Positions 35,268 to 44,292 are shown, counted from the first letter of the stretch. The stretch is DNA of 64,000 nucleotides from an uncultured Desulfobacter sp. (GCF_963664415.1 NZ_OY761440.1:1-64000), one strand, 5' to 3'. The notes: generated by a model not told the origin, from the sequence alone. A program made the numbers and translations.

Positions 35268-36076
35268 CCGGCGCTCTCCCTTTTGCCCAAAACAGAATCT
35301 AACAAATGCAGGCTGTTCTCATATCCGTGTCCGGCCAGGGTCTGAAAGTCCATGTTTCTGCGCTCTGCCGCTACCCTGACAATCTCCGGCACATTGGCCG
35401 GCTCATTTAACGGTGTCTCTCCTGGATAGGCATCCAGAATAAACTGGGGCACGATATCCGGGGTATCGGTTTCAAAAACAATTCGGTCAAGGCTGACCGC
35501 ATTGAGGGCCAAGCCCACCTTTTTGGCATTGGGCCGGGTTACGGAACCGGAAAAGGAGATATGAAGATTGAATTTCTCAAGAACCGGAACTAGATCGGCA
35601 GACCCGGAATAGGAATGGATAACCCCGCCCGAAGCCAGGGGCCCATGATGTTTTAAAATTTTCACGATTGCATCCCAGGCCTTGCGAACATGAATGTTAA
35701 TGGGGCGCTTGAGATCACAGGCCAGGGACAGATGGGTTTTAAAAACCTTAACCTGTTGATCCCGATCGGCGCCTTTATCCATAAAATCAAGCCCGGCCTC
35801 CCCTACGCCAGCGTGGATTTGTTCCAGCCATTGACCCAAATTTTTAGCCCAGTTCGGGCTCAGGGTATCAAGAAACCAGGGATGAATCCCAAAGAAAGGC
35901 ACCACACAAGAAAATTCTTCAGACAATTGGGCCGTAATCCTAAAATTTTCTTCCATGGTAGCGCAGGTCCCTATTGTTTCCACCCCGGCGTCTTGGGCTC
36001 GCCGAACAATATCCGCGGCGTTTTCAATTATCCGTGAATCATGGAGATGGGTATGGACGTCAATGAATCCGGTCAT
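35264..36076 (-). CDS. TatD family metal-dependent hydrolase
   Basis: The TIM-barrel deoxyribonuclease-like hydrolase starts FIDVHTHLHD (the HxH metal pair), with GIHPWFLD, GEAGLDFM, INIHVRKAW, GGVIHSYSG and FETDTPDIVP supplying the remaining ligands. About 270 residues. I start it at ATG 36076, three bases past the aroQ stop triplet; a TTG at 36082 would overlap aroQ. The family acts as 3'-5' exonuclease or other hydrolase; the exact substrate is unknown. Confidence 0.88.
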   Translation of the reverse strand: MTGFIDVHTHLHDSRIIENAADIVRRAQDAGVETIGTCATMEENFRITAQLSEEFSCVVPFFGIHPWFLDTLSPNWAKNLGQWLEQIHAGVGEAGLDFMDKGADRDQQVKVFKTHLSLACDLKRPINIHVRKAWDAIVKILKHHGPLASGGVIHSYSGSADLVPVLEKFNLHISFSGSVTRPNAKKVGLALNAVSLDRIVFETDTPDIVPQFILDAYPGETPLNEPANVPEIVRVAAERRNMDFQTLAGHGYENSLHLLDSVLGKRESAG

Positions 36077-36078
36077 AC

Positions 36079-36540
36079 TCAACCGGCCAAAGAGTGAAGA
36101 AAATCAAGAGCCATGCGGTAACCATAATGGCCGAATCCGGTGAGCTGGCCGGTGGCAATACCGGCAATCATGGAAGTGTGGCGAAAGGTTTCACGTTTGT
36201 GGATGTTAGACAGATGTACCTCTACAATGGGGCACGACAGCATGGACATGGCATCACGCAGGGCCACTGAGGTATGGGTCAGGGCTCCCGGATTGATGAT
36301 CACACCGGCAGGGCCCTGCTCAAACGCGGCATGGATGTAATCCAGAATCTCGCCTTCGTGATTGGACTGGAAAAAGTCCAGGAAAAGCCCCAGTGAATCT
36401 GCGCGTTCTTTGAGATTCCCATTGATCTGATCAAGGGTTAATGCGCCATAAATCTCAGGTTCCCTTTTCCCCAGCATGTTCAAATTGGGGCCATTGATGA
36501 CATGAATCTTGCCGGGTGTTATTTGTGCTTGTGTATTCAT
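36079..36540 (-). CDS. aroQ: Type II 3-dehydroquinate dehydratase AroQ
   Basis: AroQ converts 3-dehydroquinate to 3-dehydroshikimate in aromatic amino acid synthesis. I use ATG 36540, preceded by AGGAAGAAAAAG, giving 153 residues; the longer frame to 36594 adds an atypical N-terminus. Motifs: HVINGPNLNMLGKREPEIYG (catalytic Tyr at its end), DFFQSNHEGEILDYI, GVIINPGALTHTSVALRDA and EVHLSNIHKRETFRH with the catalytic His. Confidence 0.93.
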   Translation of the reverse strand: MNTQAQITPGKIHVINGPNLNMLGKREPEIYGALTLDQINGNLKERADSLGLFLDFFQSNHEGEILDYIHAAFEQGPAGVIINPGALTHTSVALRDAMSMLSCPIVEVHLSNIHKRETFRHTSMIAGIATGQLTGFGHYGYRMALDFLHSLAG

Positions 36541-36617
36541 CTTTTTCTTCCTAACAGCTTTTGTGCCCGGAACAAAAGTACCGTACCGGGCCAAAACGAT
36601 TTTTAGTTTTTATAAGA

Positions 36618-36703
36618 GAGTCTGGGTAAGTTACTCAAATCTTAAAAACTTTATTGTGGGCTGAGCCTGGCAGATGATATGTCAGGTAGGCCCATGGCCG
36701 TTA
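36618..36703 (-). repeat. Dispersed 3' element, copy B (after iorB)
   Basis: On the minus strand this starts at the iorB stop codon TAA and continues CGGCCATGGGCC, the same as ftsZ copy A: 47 of the first 54 bases match. The pairing GGGC-CCTG with CAGG-GCCC is preserved. A T5 run follows further down (RC of 36605-36609), so it may help termination. Confidence 0.6.
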
Positions 36704-37300
36704 TACAGCACTATTAGCGGCAGCCTCAAATCCCAGATCAAAGGCGTTAAGGTTCATCTCAACAAGTTTGGGTTTAATCCTGCGTTTGATCGCCTCCTTA
36801 ACGTTTTCCTTGGAAAAGCCCAAGGCACCAGTCTGGATCAAAGCCCCCAACAGCACAATATTCACACTCATGGGAGAACCGGCTTTCTTGGCCAGCGCCA
36901 TGGCGTCTATGGCCACAAGCCCTGCGGTCTTCTCCTTAAGCACCCGTTTAATTTCCTCCACCTCCGGATAGGCCCCTTTGCCAATCCCCACGGTAAAGGG
37001 CGGCAGGGTTGCCGTATTGGTAATCACTTTTGTGTTTGCAGAACACCGGCCAATGGCGCGCAGGGTCTCAGCCGGTTCAAATCCCAGCAGGATGTCGGCT
37101 TCCCCATCGGAAATAATGGAAGAGGAGGCATCCCCGAAAATAATGGAGGACTCCACCACACCGCCACGCTGGGCCATGCCGTGGATCTCGCTCATTCTTA
37201 CCTCCACACCTTCAATGAGGGCGGCTTCGCCCAGGACCTTGGATGCCAGAAGATTGCCCTGTCCGCCAACTGCTACAATGACCATTCTTAATGTTTTCAT
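36701..37300 (-). CDS. iorB: Indolepyruvate:ferredoxin oxidoreductase, beta subunit
   Basis: The 199-residue subunit opens VIVAVGGQGNLLASKVLGEA and contains RMSEIHGMAQRGG, the standard gamma-domain motifs of 2-oxoacid:acceptor oxidoreductases. With IorA it oxidatively decarboxylates aryl pyruvates (from Trp, Phe, Tyr), reducing ferredoxin and forming acyl-CoA, or runs in reverse. The iorA stop is 20 bases upstream, so the pair is one operon. An added dispersed element starts at its stop codon. Confidence 0.92.
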   Translation of the reverse strand: MKTLRMVIVAVGGQGNLLASKVLGEAALIEGVEVRMSEIHGMAQRGGVVESSIIFGDASSSIISDGEADILLGFEPAETLRAIGRCSANTKVITNTATLPPFTVGIGKGAYPEVEEIKRVLKEKTAGLVAIDAMALAKKAGSPMSVNIVLLGALIQTGALGFSKENVKEAIKRRIKPKLVEMNLNAFDLGFEAAANSAV

Positions 37301-37319
37301 ATCGAACTTGTCTCCTTGT

Positions 37320-39173
37320 CTATTTCAATGGGCGGATGGCGTTATCAGGACAGATCTGGGCGCACAAGGCACACCCCACACAGGTATCCGCATCAATTTT
37401 CACCCGCCCCTCTTCAATGTAAAAGGATGGACAGGCGATCCCGTTGATGCACTCCTTGTGGTCCGTACATTTATCGGTCACCTCAAAGGCTCTCGGCTTT
37501 TTGAGTTTAATACTCTTTGCCCAGAGGATACAGGGCTCTTGGGAGATGACAACGGAGACACCGTCAAAAGCCATGGCCTCTTTAAGGGTTTCAATGCTCT
37601 TTTTCACCTTAAAGGGCTTGATCACAGAGACATGCTCGACCCCCAGGGCTTTGACCAAATTTTCAATATTCACCCGGCCGTAACCGTCCATGCCCATCAG
37701 TTCCATATCCACGCCCGGATGGGGCTGATGGCCGGTCATGGCGGTAATGCCGTTTTCAAGGATCACCAACGTGAAGTTGTGGCGGTTGAACACGGCATTG
37801 ACAAGTCCTGTGATGCCTGAATGAAAAAACGTGGAGTCACCGACCACGCTGACCACCTTCTGGTCCGTGGCTTTGCTGAAACCGCAGGAGGTACTCACGG
37901 AGCCGCCCATGCAGACCACAAAATCACCAACAGACAAAGGCGGCATAAACCCTAATGTATAGCAGCCGATATCACTGGGATGAATGACGTCCATTCCTTC
38001 AGCCGCCTTTTTAATGGCATAGAAGGTAGCCCTGTGGGAGCAGCCGGAGCAAAGATTGGGCGGACGGTTGGCAATTTCAGGCACATCGGAGGTATCAATC
38101 TTCGGGGCCGGGACATACTCTATGCCGAAATAGGCCGCAATCTTCTCCCGAACCATGGCAGGATGAAATTCCCCTAATGGGGTAAATAGCGCATCCGTTT
38201 TCCCCAGTATAGGGAGAACAAGTCCGGCTTCCTGGGCAAAGGCTTTAATCGCCTCTTCCATGAACGGTTCACCCTCTTCGATGACAAGCACCTTCTCACA
38301 GCCAGCCAGAAAATTTTTAATCTTATTTTTGGGCAGGGGATTGGAAAATCCGGGGCGAAGAATCTTGACCTTTGATTCAATGCCAAGGTCTTTTACCGCA
38401 TCCAGGGCATAATGGTAGCTCACCCCGTTGGCTACAATTCCCCAGACACCCTGGCCTGTGGCAAAGTTAAAGTCTGAAGATTCAGACATGCCGGCGGCCT
38501 TGTCCATACGGTCAAGAAGCTTGACATGCAGGCCCCGGGCGACAGCGGGCACGGTGACGCATCGCATGGGATCCCTTTCAAAGCGTCCCTTTGTCTGTCT
38601 TTCTTTGATCTCCCCAAAAGTGACAAAAGCATTGGAGTGATTGATCCGGGTGGTGGTGCGCAGGATCACCGGCTGTTTTAAGGTTTCGGATAGTTCAAAC
38701 GCCGCTTTGATCATATCCTTGGCCTCGGCCACGTTAGAAGGTTCGAGCATGGGCAGATGGCCGAATTTGGCATAGTAGCGGTTATCCTGTTCATTCTGGC
38801 TAGAAAACATGGCCGGATCGTCCGCCGTTAAAATCACCATGCCGGCGGTTACGCCGATATAGGAAAGGGTCATCAGCGGATCGGCAGCCACATTAAGCCC
38901 CACATGCTTCATCATGCAAAAGGTGCGAAGTCCGGAGTTGGCCGCAGCAGCCGCGACTTCCAGGGAAACCTTTTCATTGGTTGAATATTCAAAATACAGA
39001 TCCGATTCTTGGGACATCTGGAACAGATTCAAAGAGACTTCCGAGGACGGGGTTCCCGGATATGTGGTAGCAAAAGCGACACCGGCTTCAACAGCGCCCC
39101 TTGCAATGGCTTCGTTGCCCAGGAGCATAATTTTCTCTCCAGGGCTGTCCTTTAACAGTTTATGCATGCGCAC
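37320..39173 (-). CDS. iorA: Indolepyruvate:ferredoxin oxidoreductase, alpha subunit
   Basis: This 617-residue subunit binds thiamine diphosphate and iron-sulfur clusters. The N-terminal pyrimidine-binding domain has LLGNEAIARGAVEAGV and TYPGTPSSEV. The PP domain has NLCSGCSHRATFYAI, DIGCYTLGFMPP and VVGDSTFFHSGITGL. The C-terminus (about 560-617) is a ferredoxin-like unit, ECINGIACPSFY then DTCVGCALCAQICPDNAI, consistent with the modified cluster pattern in IorA. It precedes iorB. Anaerobic amino acid use fits the proposed host. Confidence 0.95.
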   Translation of the reverse strand: MRMHKLLKDSPGEKIMLLGNEAIARGAVEAGVAFATTYPGTPSSEVSLNLFQMSQESDLYFEYSTNEKVSLEVAAAAANSGLRTFCMMKHVGLNVAADPLMTLSYIGVTAGMVILTADDPAMFSSQNEQDNRYYAKFGHLPMLEPSNVAEAKDMIKAAFELSETLKQPVILRTTTRINHSNAFVTFGEIKERQTKGRFERDPMRCVTVPAVARGLHVKLLDRMDKAAGMSESSDFNFATGQGVWGIVANGVSYHYALDAVKDLGIESKVKILRPGFSNPLPKNKIKNFLAGCEKVLVIEEGEPFMEEAIKAFAQEAGLVLPILGKTDALFTPLGEFHPAMVREKIAAYFGIEYVPAPKIDTSDVPEIANRPPNLCSGCSHRATFYAIKKAAEGMDVIHPSDIGCYTLGFMPPLSVGDFVVCMGGSVSTSCGFSKATDQKVVSVVGDSTFFHSGITGLVNAVFNRHNFTLVILENGITAMTGHQPHPGVDMELMGMDGYGRVNIENLVKALGVEHVSVIKPFKVKKSIETLKEAMAFDGVSVVISQEPCILWAKSIKLKKPRAFEVTDKCTDHKECINGIACPSFYIEEGRVKIDADTCVGCALCAQICPDNAIRPLK

Positions 39174-39363
39174 AGCTCCTTAAACATAAAACCCTGACAG
39201 GTGCATCTCCCGCCAGGTTATCCAATGTTTGAACAAAACCGTACCCGTCTGCCGTGTTGCATCCGGGCAGATTTGTGCCCGGACGCGTCTCTAACGAACC
39301 GCCCAGGCACAGGTTTTCCGGTCAAACACTATCTAATTGGTTATTGTAAAAAAAGGGCTACTC

Positions 39364-39675
39364 TCAGGCGTAAAGTTTTTCAGCGTGTGCCAGAGACGAG
39401 GCATACCCCTTAAATCCCTGGGTATCCTCACAGGAATTGATGGCACTGGAAGCAAAAAACCCTTCCACCATGGTCTTTTCCCCATGACGAATTAAACCCA
39501 TGAACAATACCGGAACAAGGCTGAGCCCGTTTTGGCCGGTTTCAACACTGAAGTCCAGGGGAGTTTCAGTCTGATAAACAGCGAACAGACTGTTCTGGAC
39601 AGGCATCAGCTGAACAATTTCAGGATGTTCATGGTGGTGATGGTCGTGATTGTGATCACTACAATGGTTGCACAT
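39364..39675 (-). CDS. Small protein with His-rich N-terminus
   Basis: The 103-residue protein begins MCNHCSDHNHDHHHHEHPEI: two Cys and eight His in the first 17 residues, a likely Zn, Ni or Cu site. The rest is an unrecognised domain (LFAVYQTETPLDFS, SLVPVLFMGLI, VEGFFASSAINSCEDT). No signal peptide. It stands alone upstream of iorA (190-base gap) and after a possible uspA terminator. A metal-sensing or storage role is a guess. Confidence 0.6.
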   Translation of the reverse strand: MCNHCSDHNHDHHHHEHPEIVQLMPVQNSLFAVYQTETPLDFSVETGQNGLSLVPVLFMGLIRHGEKTMVEGFFASSAINSCEDTQGFKGYASSLAHAEKLYA

Positions 39676-39780
39676 GATCTTTAAAGCCTTTCATTATTGC
39701 AGGTTGAGGGTACGCATTTCTTGCACATCAGGTCTTTTCCGGCAAATACCACAGACCTTGGCACCCTAAAAACAGTTTAG

Positions 39781-39818
39781 CCCTTAATATTACCGAAATT
39801 TATTATAGAATTAAAGGG
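39781..39818 (-). terminator. Possible terminator after uspA
   Basis: CCCTTAAT pairs with ATTAAAGGG (one bulge) around a 21-base A/T-rich loop; on the minus strand a short T5 run follows some ten bases on. Weak but in the right place for the kinase-Usp transcript. Confidence 0.35.
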
Positions 39819-39833
39819 TTTTGAAAAAATTCT

Positions 39834-40283
39834 TTAATGGGTTTTTACGGCCAGAATGGCGGCCCCCTCCAGCTCACGGACCAGTTTAATGCAAAGGTCG
39901 CCTTTGACAAATTCTTCAGCCTTGGACTTTTTCCTCCGGCCGATGACAATCATGGAGTGGCCCCCTTTTTTAAACTCCTCAATGATCCCGTCCGCAACTG
40001 TCTCGCAAGGTTCATTTACGATTTTAACCTGAATATTTTCTTTGGGTATTCCTGTTCTTTCCACCAGACCCAGTTTTGCCTTTTCAAGAATAGACAGATA
40101 TCGTTCCGGCTGGGCTTCCATAAAGCTTTTACCCATGAGTTCATCACCGGCAGCGGGTTTTCTGAACACATGAATCAATGTCACATCAATGCTGTCAGGA
40201 CAAAATTTAAGGGTTGAAAAATATTCCAATGTAGCTTTTGAACTGAATGAATCGTTTACGGCTATGAGTATGGATTGCTTCAT
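39834..40283 (-). CDS. Universal stress protein (UspA family)
   Basis: The 149-residue single-domain Usp begins ILIAVNDSFSSKATLEYF, has IDVTLIHVF and ends HSMIVIGRRKKSKAEEFVKGDLCIKLV. The ATP-binding G-x2-G-x9-G-(S/T) pattern is not complete (GRRKKS...), so it may be a non-ATP-binding type. It lies 39 bases after a kinase-like gene, which suggests a small signalling operon. Confidence 0.85.
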   Translation of the reverse strand: MKQSILIAVNDSFSSKATLEYFSTLKFCPDSIDVTLIHVFRKPAAGDELMGKSFMEAQPERYLSILEKAKLGLVERTGIPKENIQVKIVNEPCETVADGIIEEFKKGGHSMIVIGRRKKSKAEEFVKGDLCIKLVRELEGAAILAVKTH

Positions 40284-40322
40284 CGTTCAATCCTTTTTAA
40301 AAACGTGGTTATAATTCGTCAT

Positions 40323-41237
40323 CTATATTTCATCAAAGGCTTGGACACACCTGTCAATATCCTCAATGATTTCGTCGACCATCTCGTAGAAAATTTCAGT
40401 TTGTTTTGAAAAATGCATTAAAATATTATTCATCGTGCTTGGAATAACCGGATACAATTTCTTAAGATTTACCAGCCGCCTTTGATCCAGTATGGAAAAA
40501 TCAGCGTCGGTTAACCGTTCAATCAGATTGCCATAGGTTTTCGGGTTGTTTTTAATCATGTAAACCGTATGAAACCCCTTACCAATGGTGTAAGTCAAGA
40601 GATTGCCGAGCCCGAATATATCCAGACTGAAAGGATTTTCAGTTGTCTCGTAATCGTAGTCAAAATCGATCCAGACATAATTGCCCGTTGCCCTTTCCAC
40701 AAAGAGGTGATCGTTTCTGATGTCCCCGTGCTTGAATCCGTTTCTATGCAAAAAACTAATTGCCCCAAAAGCCATTGACAGATTTCGAAGTATCCCAGGA
40801 AGTATGGTTCTAAAATAAGTCTCGTAAGGCATATCACTGAACTTGCCAAGATATTGCAAAAAATTTGTCCCCCGGACCACCTCAAGAACCCGAATATTAT
40901 TACCCTTTTCATCGATAATGGCTTTGCCCTGCATAAAAAGAGAGTGCCCAGCCACCAGATCAAGAATTTTGCCTTCTTTTTCAGGACTTCGAAAACAATC
41001 TATTTTTACCTCGCCAATAGTTATTTGGAAGGATTCAAAAAAGGCAAATTTGAGATATTGAATATCCTTTGTTTTCTGATTAATTACCTTCTTTACCCAG
41101 AACTTTGGATCTTCAATGCCGAAGCGCTGCTCCTTGGCATGGCCGATCACTTTATAGGTCTGGCCGTTCAGATGGATGATATCCCCGCTGTCTATGGCAT
41201 AAAAATTACTGATATCCTGGATGGATGATTTTCCCAT
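40323..41237 (-). CDS. Protein-kinase-like phosphotransferase
   Basis: The 304-residue protein has a kinase fold signature: NGFKHGDIRNDHLFV as catalytic loop (HGD in place of HRD), VWIDFDYDY in place of the DFG strand, and LDIFGLGNLLTYTIG as helix F. The N-lobe has WVKKVINQKTKDIQYLKF, where a lysine could bind ATP, but no clear glycine-rich loop. It resembles aminoglycoside/choline or RIO-like kinases more than Hanks kinases; the substrate is unknown. It is flanked closely by a GAF gene (29 bases) and uspA. Confidence 0.65.
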   Translation of the reverse strand: MGKSSIQDISNFYAIDSGDIIHLNGQTYKVIGHAKEQRFGIEDPKFWVKKVINQKTKDIQYLKFAFFESFQITIGEVKIDCFRSPEKEGKILDLVAGHSLFMQGKAIIDEKGNNIRVLEVVRGTNFLQYLGKFSDMPYETYFRTILPGILRNLSMAFGAISFLHRNGFKHGDIRNDHLFVERATGNYVWIDFDYDYETTENPFSLDIFGLGNLLTYTIGKGFHTVYMIKNNPKTYGNLIERLTDADFSILDQRRLVNLKKLYPVIPSTMNNILMHFSKQTEIFYEMVDEIIEDIDRCVQAFDEI

Positions 41238-41266
41238 AGCATTGGCCTCGTTGGTTTGCGCCCGAT

Positions 41267-41827
41267 TTAATCAAGGAGTCTATGGGGCAAATTGCTCATA
41301 GCCACCTTAAACTGATCAATCACATTTTTAAGGCCGTTGTTTTCAATCACGACCCCAAGATGCTCAAACAATACAGACAAAGATTCCATGTCCTCTTCAC
41401 CGATAGCAATCACTTTATTATGATACATGCGCACAACCCCTGTCACCGTATGCCTGAATTTAATAGGTATGGAGAGCATGGATGCGATATTTTCATCTGC
41501 CGCCTGCTTTGGGTACTGGACCCTGGGATCGGTCTGCATGTCTTGAATAAAAACAGGCTCTCCCTTGATAAGGGCGGAGTCTTTTTCATCAATAAAGATA
41601 GGGCCTTTTTCCAAATATTCCTGGCTGATACCGTAACTGCTCACCATAAAGAGCTGATTTTCCTTTTCATCCAAAACAAGGGTGCAACAGCCTTTGATTT
41701 TAAATGTTAAAGCGATCCCTTCTGTGATATGTGCCAACAAAAGCTTCGGATCGTCATAGGTTGAAATTGCATGGCTTATGGACCTGAATTGCTCCAGATT
41801 GAACTTGCGTTCCAATGCGTTGGTCAT
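41267..41827 (-). CDS. GAF domain protein
   Basis: The 186-residue protein is essentially one GAF domain: FRSISHAISTYDDPKLLLAHI, CTLVLDEKENQLFMVSSYG, MLSIPIKFRHTVTGVVRMYH, then FEHLGVVIENNGL. No output domain is present, so it must signal through a partner, plausibly the kinase-like protein that follows at 29 bases. Ligand unknown; GAF domains bind small molecules, cyclic nucleotides or chromophores. Confidence 0.78.
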   Translation of the reverse strand: MTNALERKFNLEQFRSISHAISTYDDPKLLLAHITEGIALTFKIKGCCTLVLDEKENQLFMVSSYGISQEYLEKGPIFIDEKDSALIKGEPVFIQDMQTDPRVQYPKQAADENIASMLSIPIKFRHTVTGVVRMYHNKVIAIGEEDMESLSVLFEHLGVVIENNGLKNVIDQFKVAMSNLPHRLLD

Positions 41828-41930
41828 TTCAAATCTCCCTGTTTAGACAAGATTCGGACGGCTCTTTAAGGCCGGCCGCTTGGGAACAATAAAACTCGAA
41901 TCTCTCTTCGGGCCGCTCGTCTAATTGAAC

Positions 41931-42010
41931 ACTGGCCATGGACCGTCCGAATTTTTCACCAAGGTCCAACCCACAACATGATTTGAAAAATATCTGTGGG
42001 TTACACAGAC
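41931..42010 (+). repeat. Dispersed 3' element, copy C (between GAF gene and menE)
   Basis: This copy shares GGCCATGG and, from 41968, AACCCACAAC...TTGAAA.ATATCT...TTACA with copies A and B (32 of 42 against A). Here the ends AACCCACA (41968-41975) and TGTGGGTT (41995-42002) form a perfect 8-bp stem. It is not attached to a stop codon. A 62-codon frame over it is not a credible gene. Confidence 0.45.
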
Positions 42011-42100
42011 GCGCCAATAATAAGACGAAAAATAATGAACTGAATGATATTATTATATTGAAAAATAAAAACCCATGTCAACGATTCAAATTGGATAGCG

Positions 42101-43156
42101 TCAAAACTGTCGTATGATTTTTCCTGATTCAGTGCGCTTAAATATATCTTTAAACACAATATCCTTTGGCCTCTCGTAGCGGTCCAATCTTTGGGTAAAA
42201 AAGGCTGTCAACTCTTTCTTAATGTATTCATTCGGCCGGGCCTCAATTACCAGGACAATTCTGTGGCCAAGGATTTTATCAGGCAAAGCCCCGATGAAAA
42301 ACGGATATGTAATCGAATCTTCCAATTTTTTTTCTATAATTTCGGGAAAATACTTTATACCGCCGGAGATGATCACATTATCGGCCCGCCCCAGTATTTT
42401 GAATGTTTTATTGCCATCAAGCTCAGCTAGGTCGTTGGTCACAAGACTTGGTGCATCCAGGCCCGGCATGTCAATAGTCAGACATCCCATTTCAGACAGC
42501 CCCACCTGAATCCCTTTAAGACAATGAAAGCCGGCGGACGCGTTTTGACCGTTTATCCGGCGAAGGGCAATGTGTGTGGCGGTTTCCGTCATACCGTAAC
42601 TTGCGAAACAGGCCGTGGACACATTCCCAAGTTCGGTTTCAAGCCGTGACGGCAACGCAGAACCACCGATCAGTAAACTATTCAAACCGTCAAACCGTTT
42701 TGAATCCTTCAGCAATTTTATCACCTGATTGGGGACCATGGCGGCAAAACGGAAGGGATCGGATTGACACCGGGCCAGGAAGCCGAAATCATCGGTTGGT
42801 TCCGCGGTACATAGATCCAGTCCGCCCAAAAGCGCTCTGATCACCATAAGTTTCCCTGCAATATACCTTAGGGGTAGGCATAAAAGAATACGATGCCCGG
42901 ATTTCAGTTCAAAAAATTCAAGGGTACGCATGGCGCTTTGGGCGACAAACTTTTTCTCCAGGAAAATGGGCTTGGGCGGACCTGTGCTGCCCGAAGTGTG
43001 CGCGGTGATGAAGGTTTGCGGCCCATACCATTGGGCCAGAAAATCAATGACATCGGATTCAATGCCCCGGGGGAAGACTTGACGCCCTGATCGCAAAAGC
43101 GTTGCCACCTGGTGCACGACGCCGTTGATACTCAAAGTCTCTGGAAAAATGTTCAC
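42101..43156 (-). CDS. menE: o-Succinylbenzoate--CoA ligase MenE
   Basis: This acyl-adenylate enzyme activates o-succinylbenzoate with ATP and CoA in menaquinone synthesis. The P-loop is TAHTSGSTGPPKPIF, with FASYGMTETATHIAL and ILGRADNVIISGGIKYFPEIIE as core motifs; the C-terminal lysine lies in RTESGKIIRQF. With GTG 43156 it has 351 residues, shorter than many MenE (450+) but including all motifs; it may lack an N-terminal portion. It lies four bases after menC. Confidence 0.85.
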   Translation of the reverse strand: MNIFPETLSINGVVHQVATLLRSGRQVFPRGIESDVIDFLAQWYGPQTFITAHTSGSTGPPKPIFLEKKFVAQSAMRTLEFFELKSGHRILLCLPLRYIAGKLMVIRALLGGLDLCTAEPTDDFGFLARCQSDPFRFAAMVPNQVIKLLKDSKRFDGLNSLLIGGSALPSRLETELGNVSTACFASYGMTETATHIALRRINGQNASAGFHCLKGIQVGLSEMGCLTIDMPGLDAPSLVTNDLAELDGNKTFKILGRADNVIISGGIKYFPEIIEKKLEDSITYPFFIGALPDKILGHRIVLVIEARPNEYIKKELTAFFTQRLDRYERPKDIVFKDIFKRTESGKIIRQF

Positions 43157-43160
43157 GATG

Positions 43161-44198
43161 TTAAAAAATCCCTGGAAAAACAAACCGCTTATCCGGATCA
43201 AAAAACAGCTCTTCCCCACGAATTTCTAAGGGGGAATCCATATTATTGGTAAATAACTGCCCCGTCCCAAGCCCCTGGTGCAGGCAAGGCTGTTTTAAAA
43301 ACGCCCATTGGGCAATGGCATTCAACCCCAGGTTGGATTCAAGATAAGAGGTGATCCACCAGTCTATCCCTCGGGCATCAGCCAGTTCAATCCATTCGTC
43401 ACACCCGTTCATCCCGCCGTGCAAACTGGGCTTTAGAACCAGGTAATGGGGGGCAAGGGAGTTGAGTAGGCAAGTTTTGTCTTCAAGCGCTGTGATCCCA
43501 ATGAGTTCCTCATCTAGGGCAATGTCCAAAGGTGACTGCCTGCACAATTCGGCCATTTGAGGCCACTGCCCTTTGGCGATGGGCTGTTCAATAGAGTGAA
43601 TATCAAGCTCTGCCAGTTGTCCAAGCCGCTCCAAAACCTCATCTGAAGAAAATCCGCCATTGGCATCCACCCGTAAAATGACGTCGTCGGCACTGTATTC
43701 GGCCCGGATGCCTTTAAGGATGGCCAACTCATCTTCAAACTGAAGCGCCCCGATTTTAAGCTTAATGCACCGCCACCCCAGATCCAGTTTCTGACGCACC
43801 TGTTCTTTCATGAACGACAGCTCCCCCATCCAGATCAGTCCGTTGATGGGGATGCCTTTGTCGCCCCGGGTGAAGCTGGACGGAAACAGGATCTGTTTGC
43901 CGGTCTCTTCCATATCCCTAAGTGCAGTTTCCACGGCGAACTGAACTGAAGCGGGTATACTTTGCCGAGCTGCCCGGACACAAAAGCCGGCCGGATCTGA
44001 AGTCAGGGCCTCCAGTGCCTGTTCCACCTCAGGGATGGTCTCATCACTCAACCCCGGTAAAGGCGCGCACTCCCCCACCCCGACCCGGCCCTCTTTTTCC
44101 AAGACAATATACCAAACCCGGCGGTGGTTCAGCACCCCCCGGGATGTCCCTGCCGGCCGTTTAAACTGTAAATCATGTTCAATAACGCGTACTTTCAT
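43161..44198 (-). CDS. menC: o-Succinylbenzoate synthase MenC
   Basis: This enolase-superfamily dehydratase makes o-succinylbenzoate from SHCHC. I start it at ATG 44198 (KVRVIEHDL), not the longer TTG frame. The catalytic lysines are in IKLKIGALQF (KxK) and YLVLKPSLHGG; the metal ligands are in LRVDANGGFS, SIEQPI and ALDEEL. 345 residues, normal size. It follows menB after 125 bases that hold a long inverted repeat. Confidence 0.9.
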   Translation of the reverse strand: MKVRVIEHDLQFKRPAGTSRGVLNHRRVWYIVLEKEGRVGVGECAPLPGLSDETIPEVEQALEALTSDPAGFCVRAARQSIPASVQFAVETALRDMEETGKQILFPSSFTRGDKGIPINGLIWMGELSFMKEQVRQKLDLGWRCIKLKIGALQFEDELAILKGIRAEYSADDVILRVDANGGFSSDEVLERLGQLAELDIHSIEQPIAKGQWPQMAELCRQSPLDIALDEELIGITALEDKTCLLNSLAPHYLVLKPSLHGGMNGCDEWIELADARGIDWWITSYLESNLGLNAIAQWAFLKQPCLHQGLGTGQLFTNNMDSPLEIRGEELFFDPDKRFVFPGIF

Positions 44199-44239
44199 CA
44201 CTTTGAATCTATCCAAACACCAATACTATTTTTGATTTA

Positions 44240-44292
44240 TCACGAAGGACACGAAGTTATTAAAGCAAGACACTTCGTGATCTTCGTGGTGA
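44240..44292. repeat. Long inverted repeat of CACGAAG/CTTCGTG units between menB and menC
   Basis: TCACGAAGGACACGAAG (44240-44256) faces CTTCGTGATCTTCGTGGTGA (44273-44292) across 16 bases. Each arm contains two CACGAAG units, so the pair can form a long hairpin inside the men transcript. No T-run follows, so it is more likely an RNA processing or stability element, or a common dispersed palindrome. Confidence 0.65.

Noticed and set aside
39201..39413. 70-codon plus-strand frame upstream of iorA
   Set aside because: Overlaps the His-rich gene antisense and shows no family or start signal.
41829..42017. 62-codon frame upstream of the GAF gene
   Set aside because: It covers repeat copy C and lacks a start signal; its Cys and Glu content looks like translated repeat.
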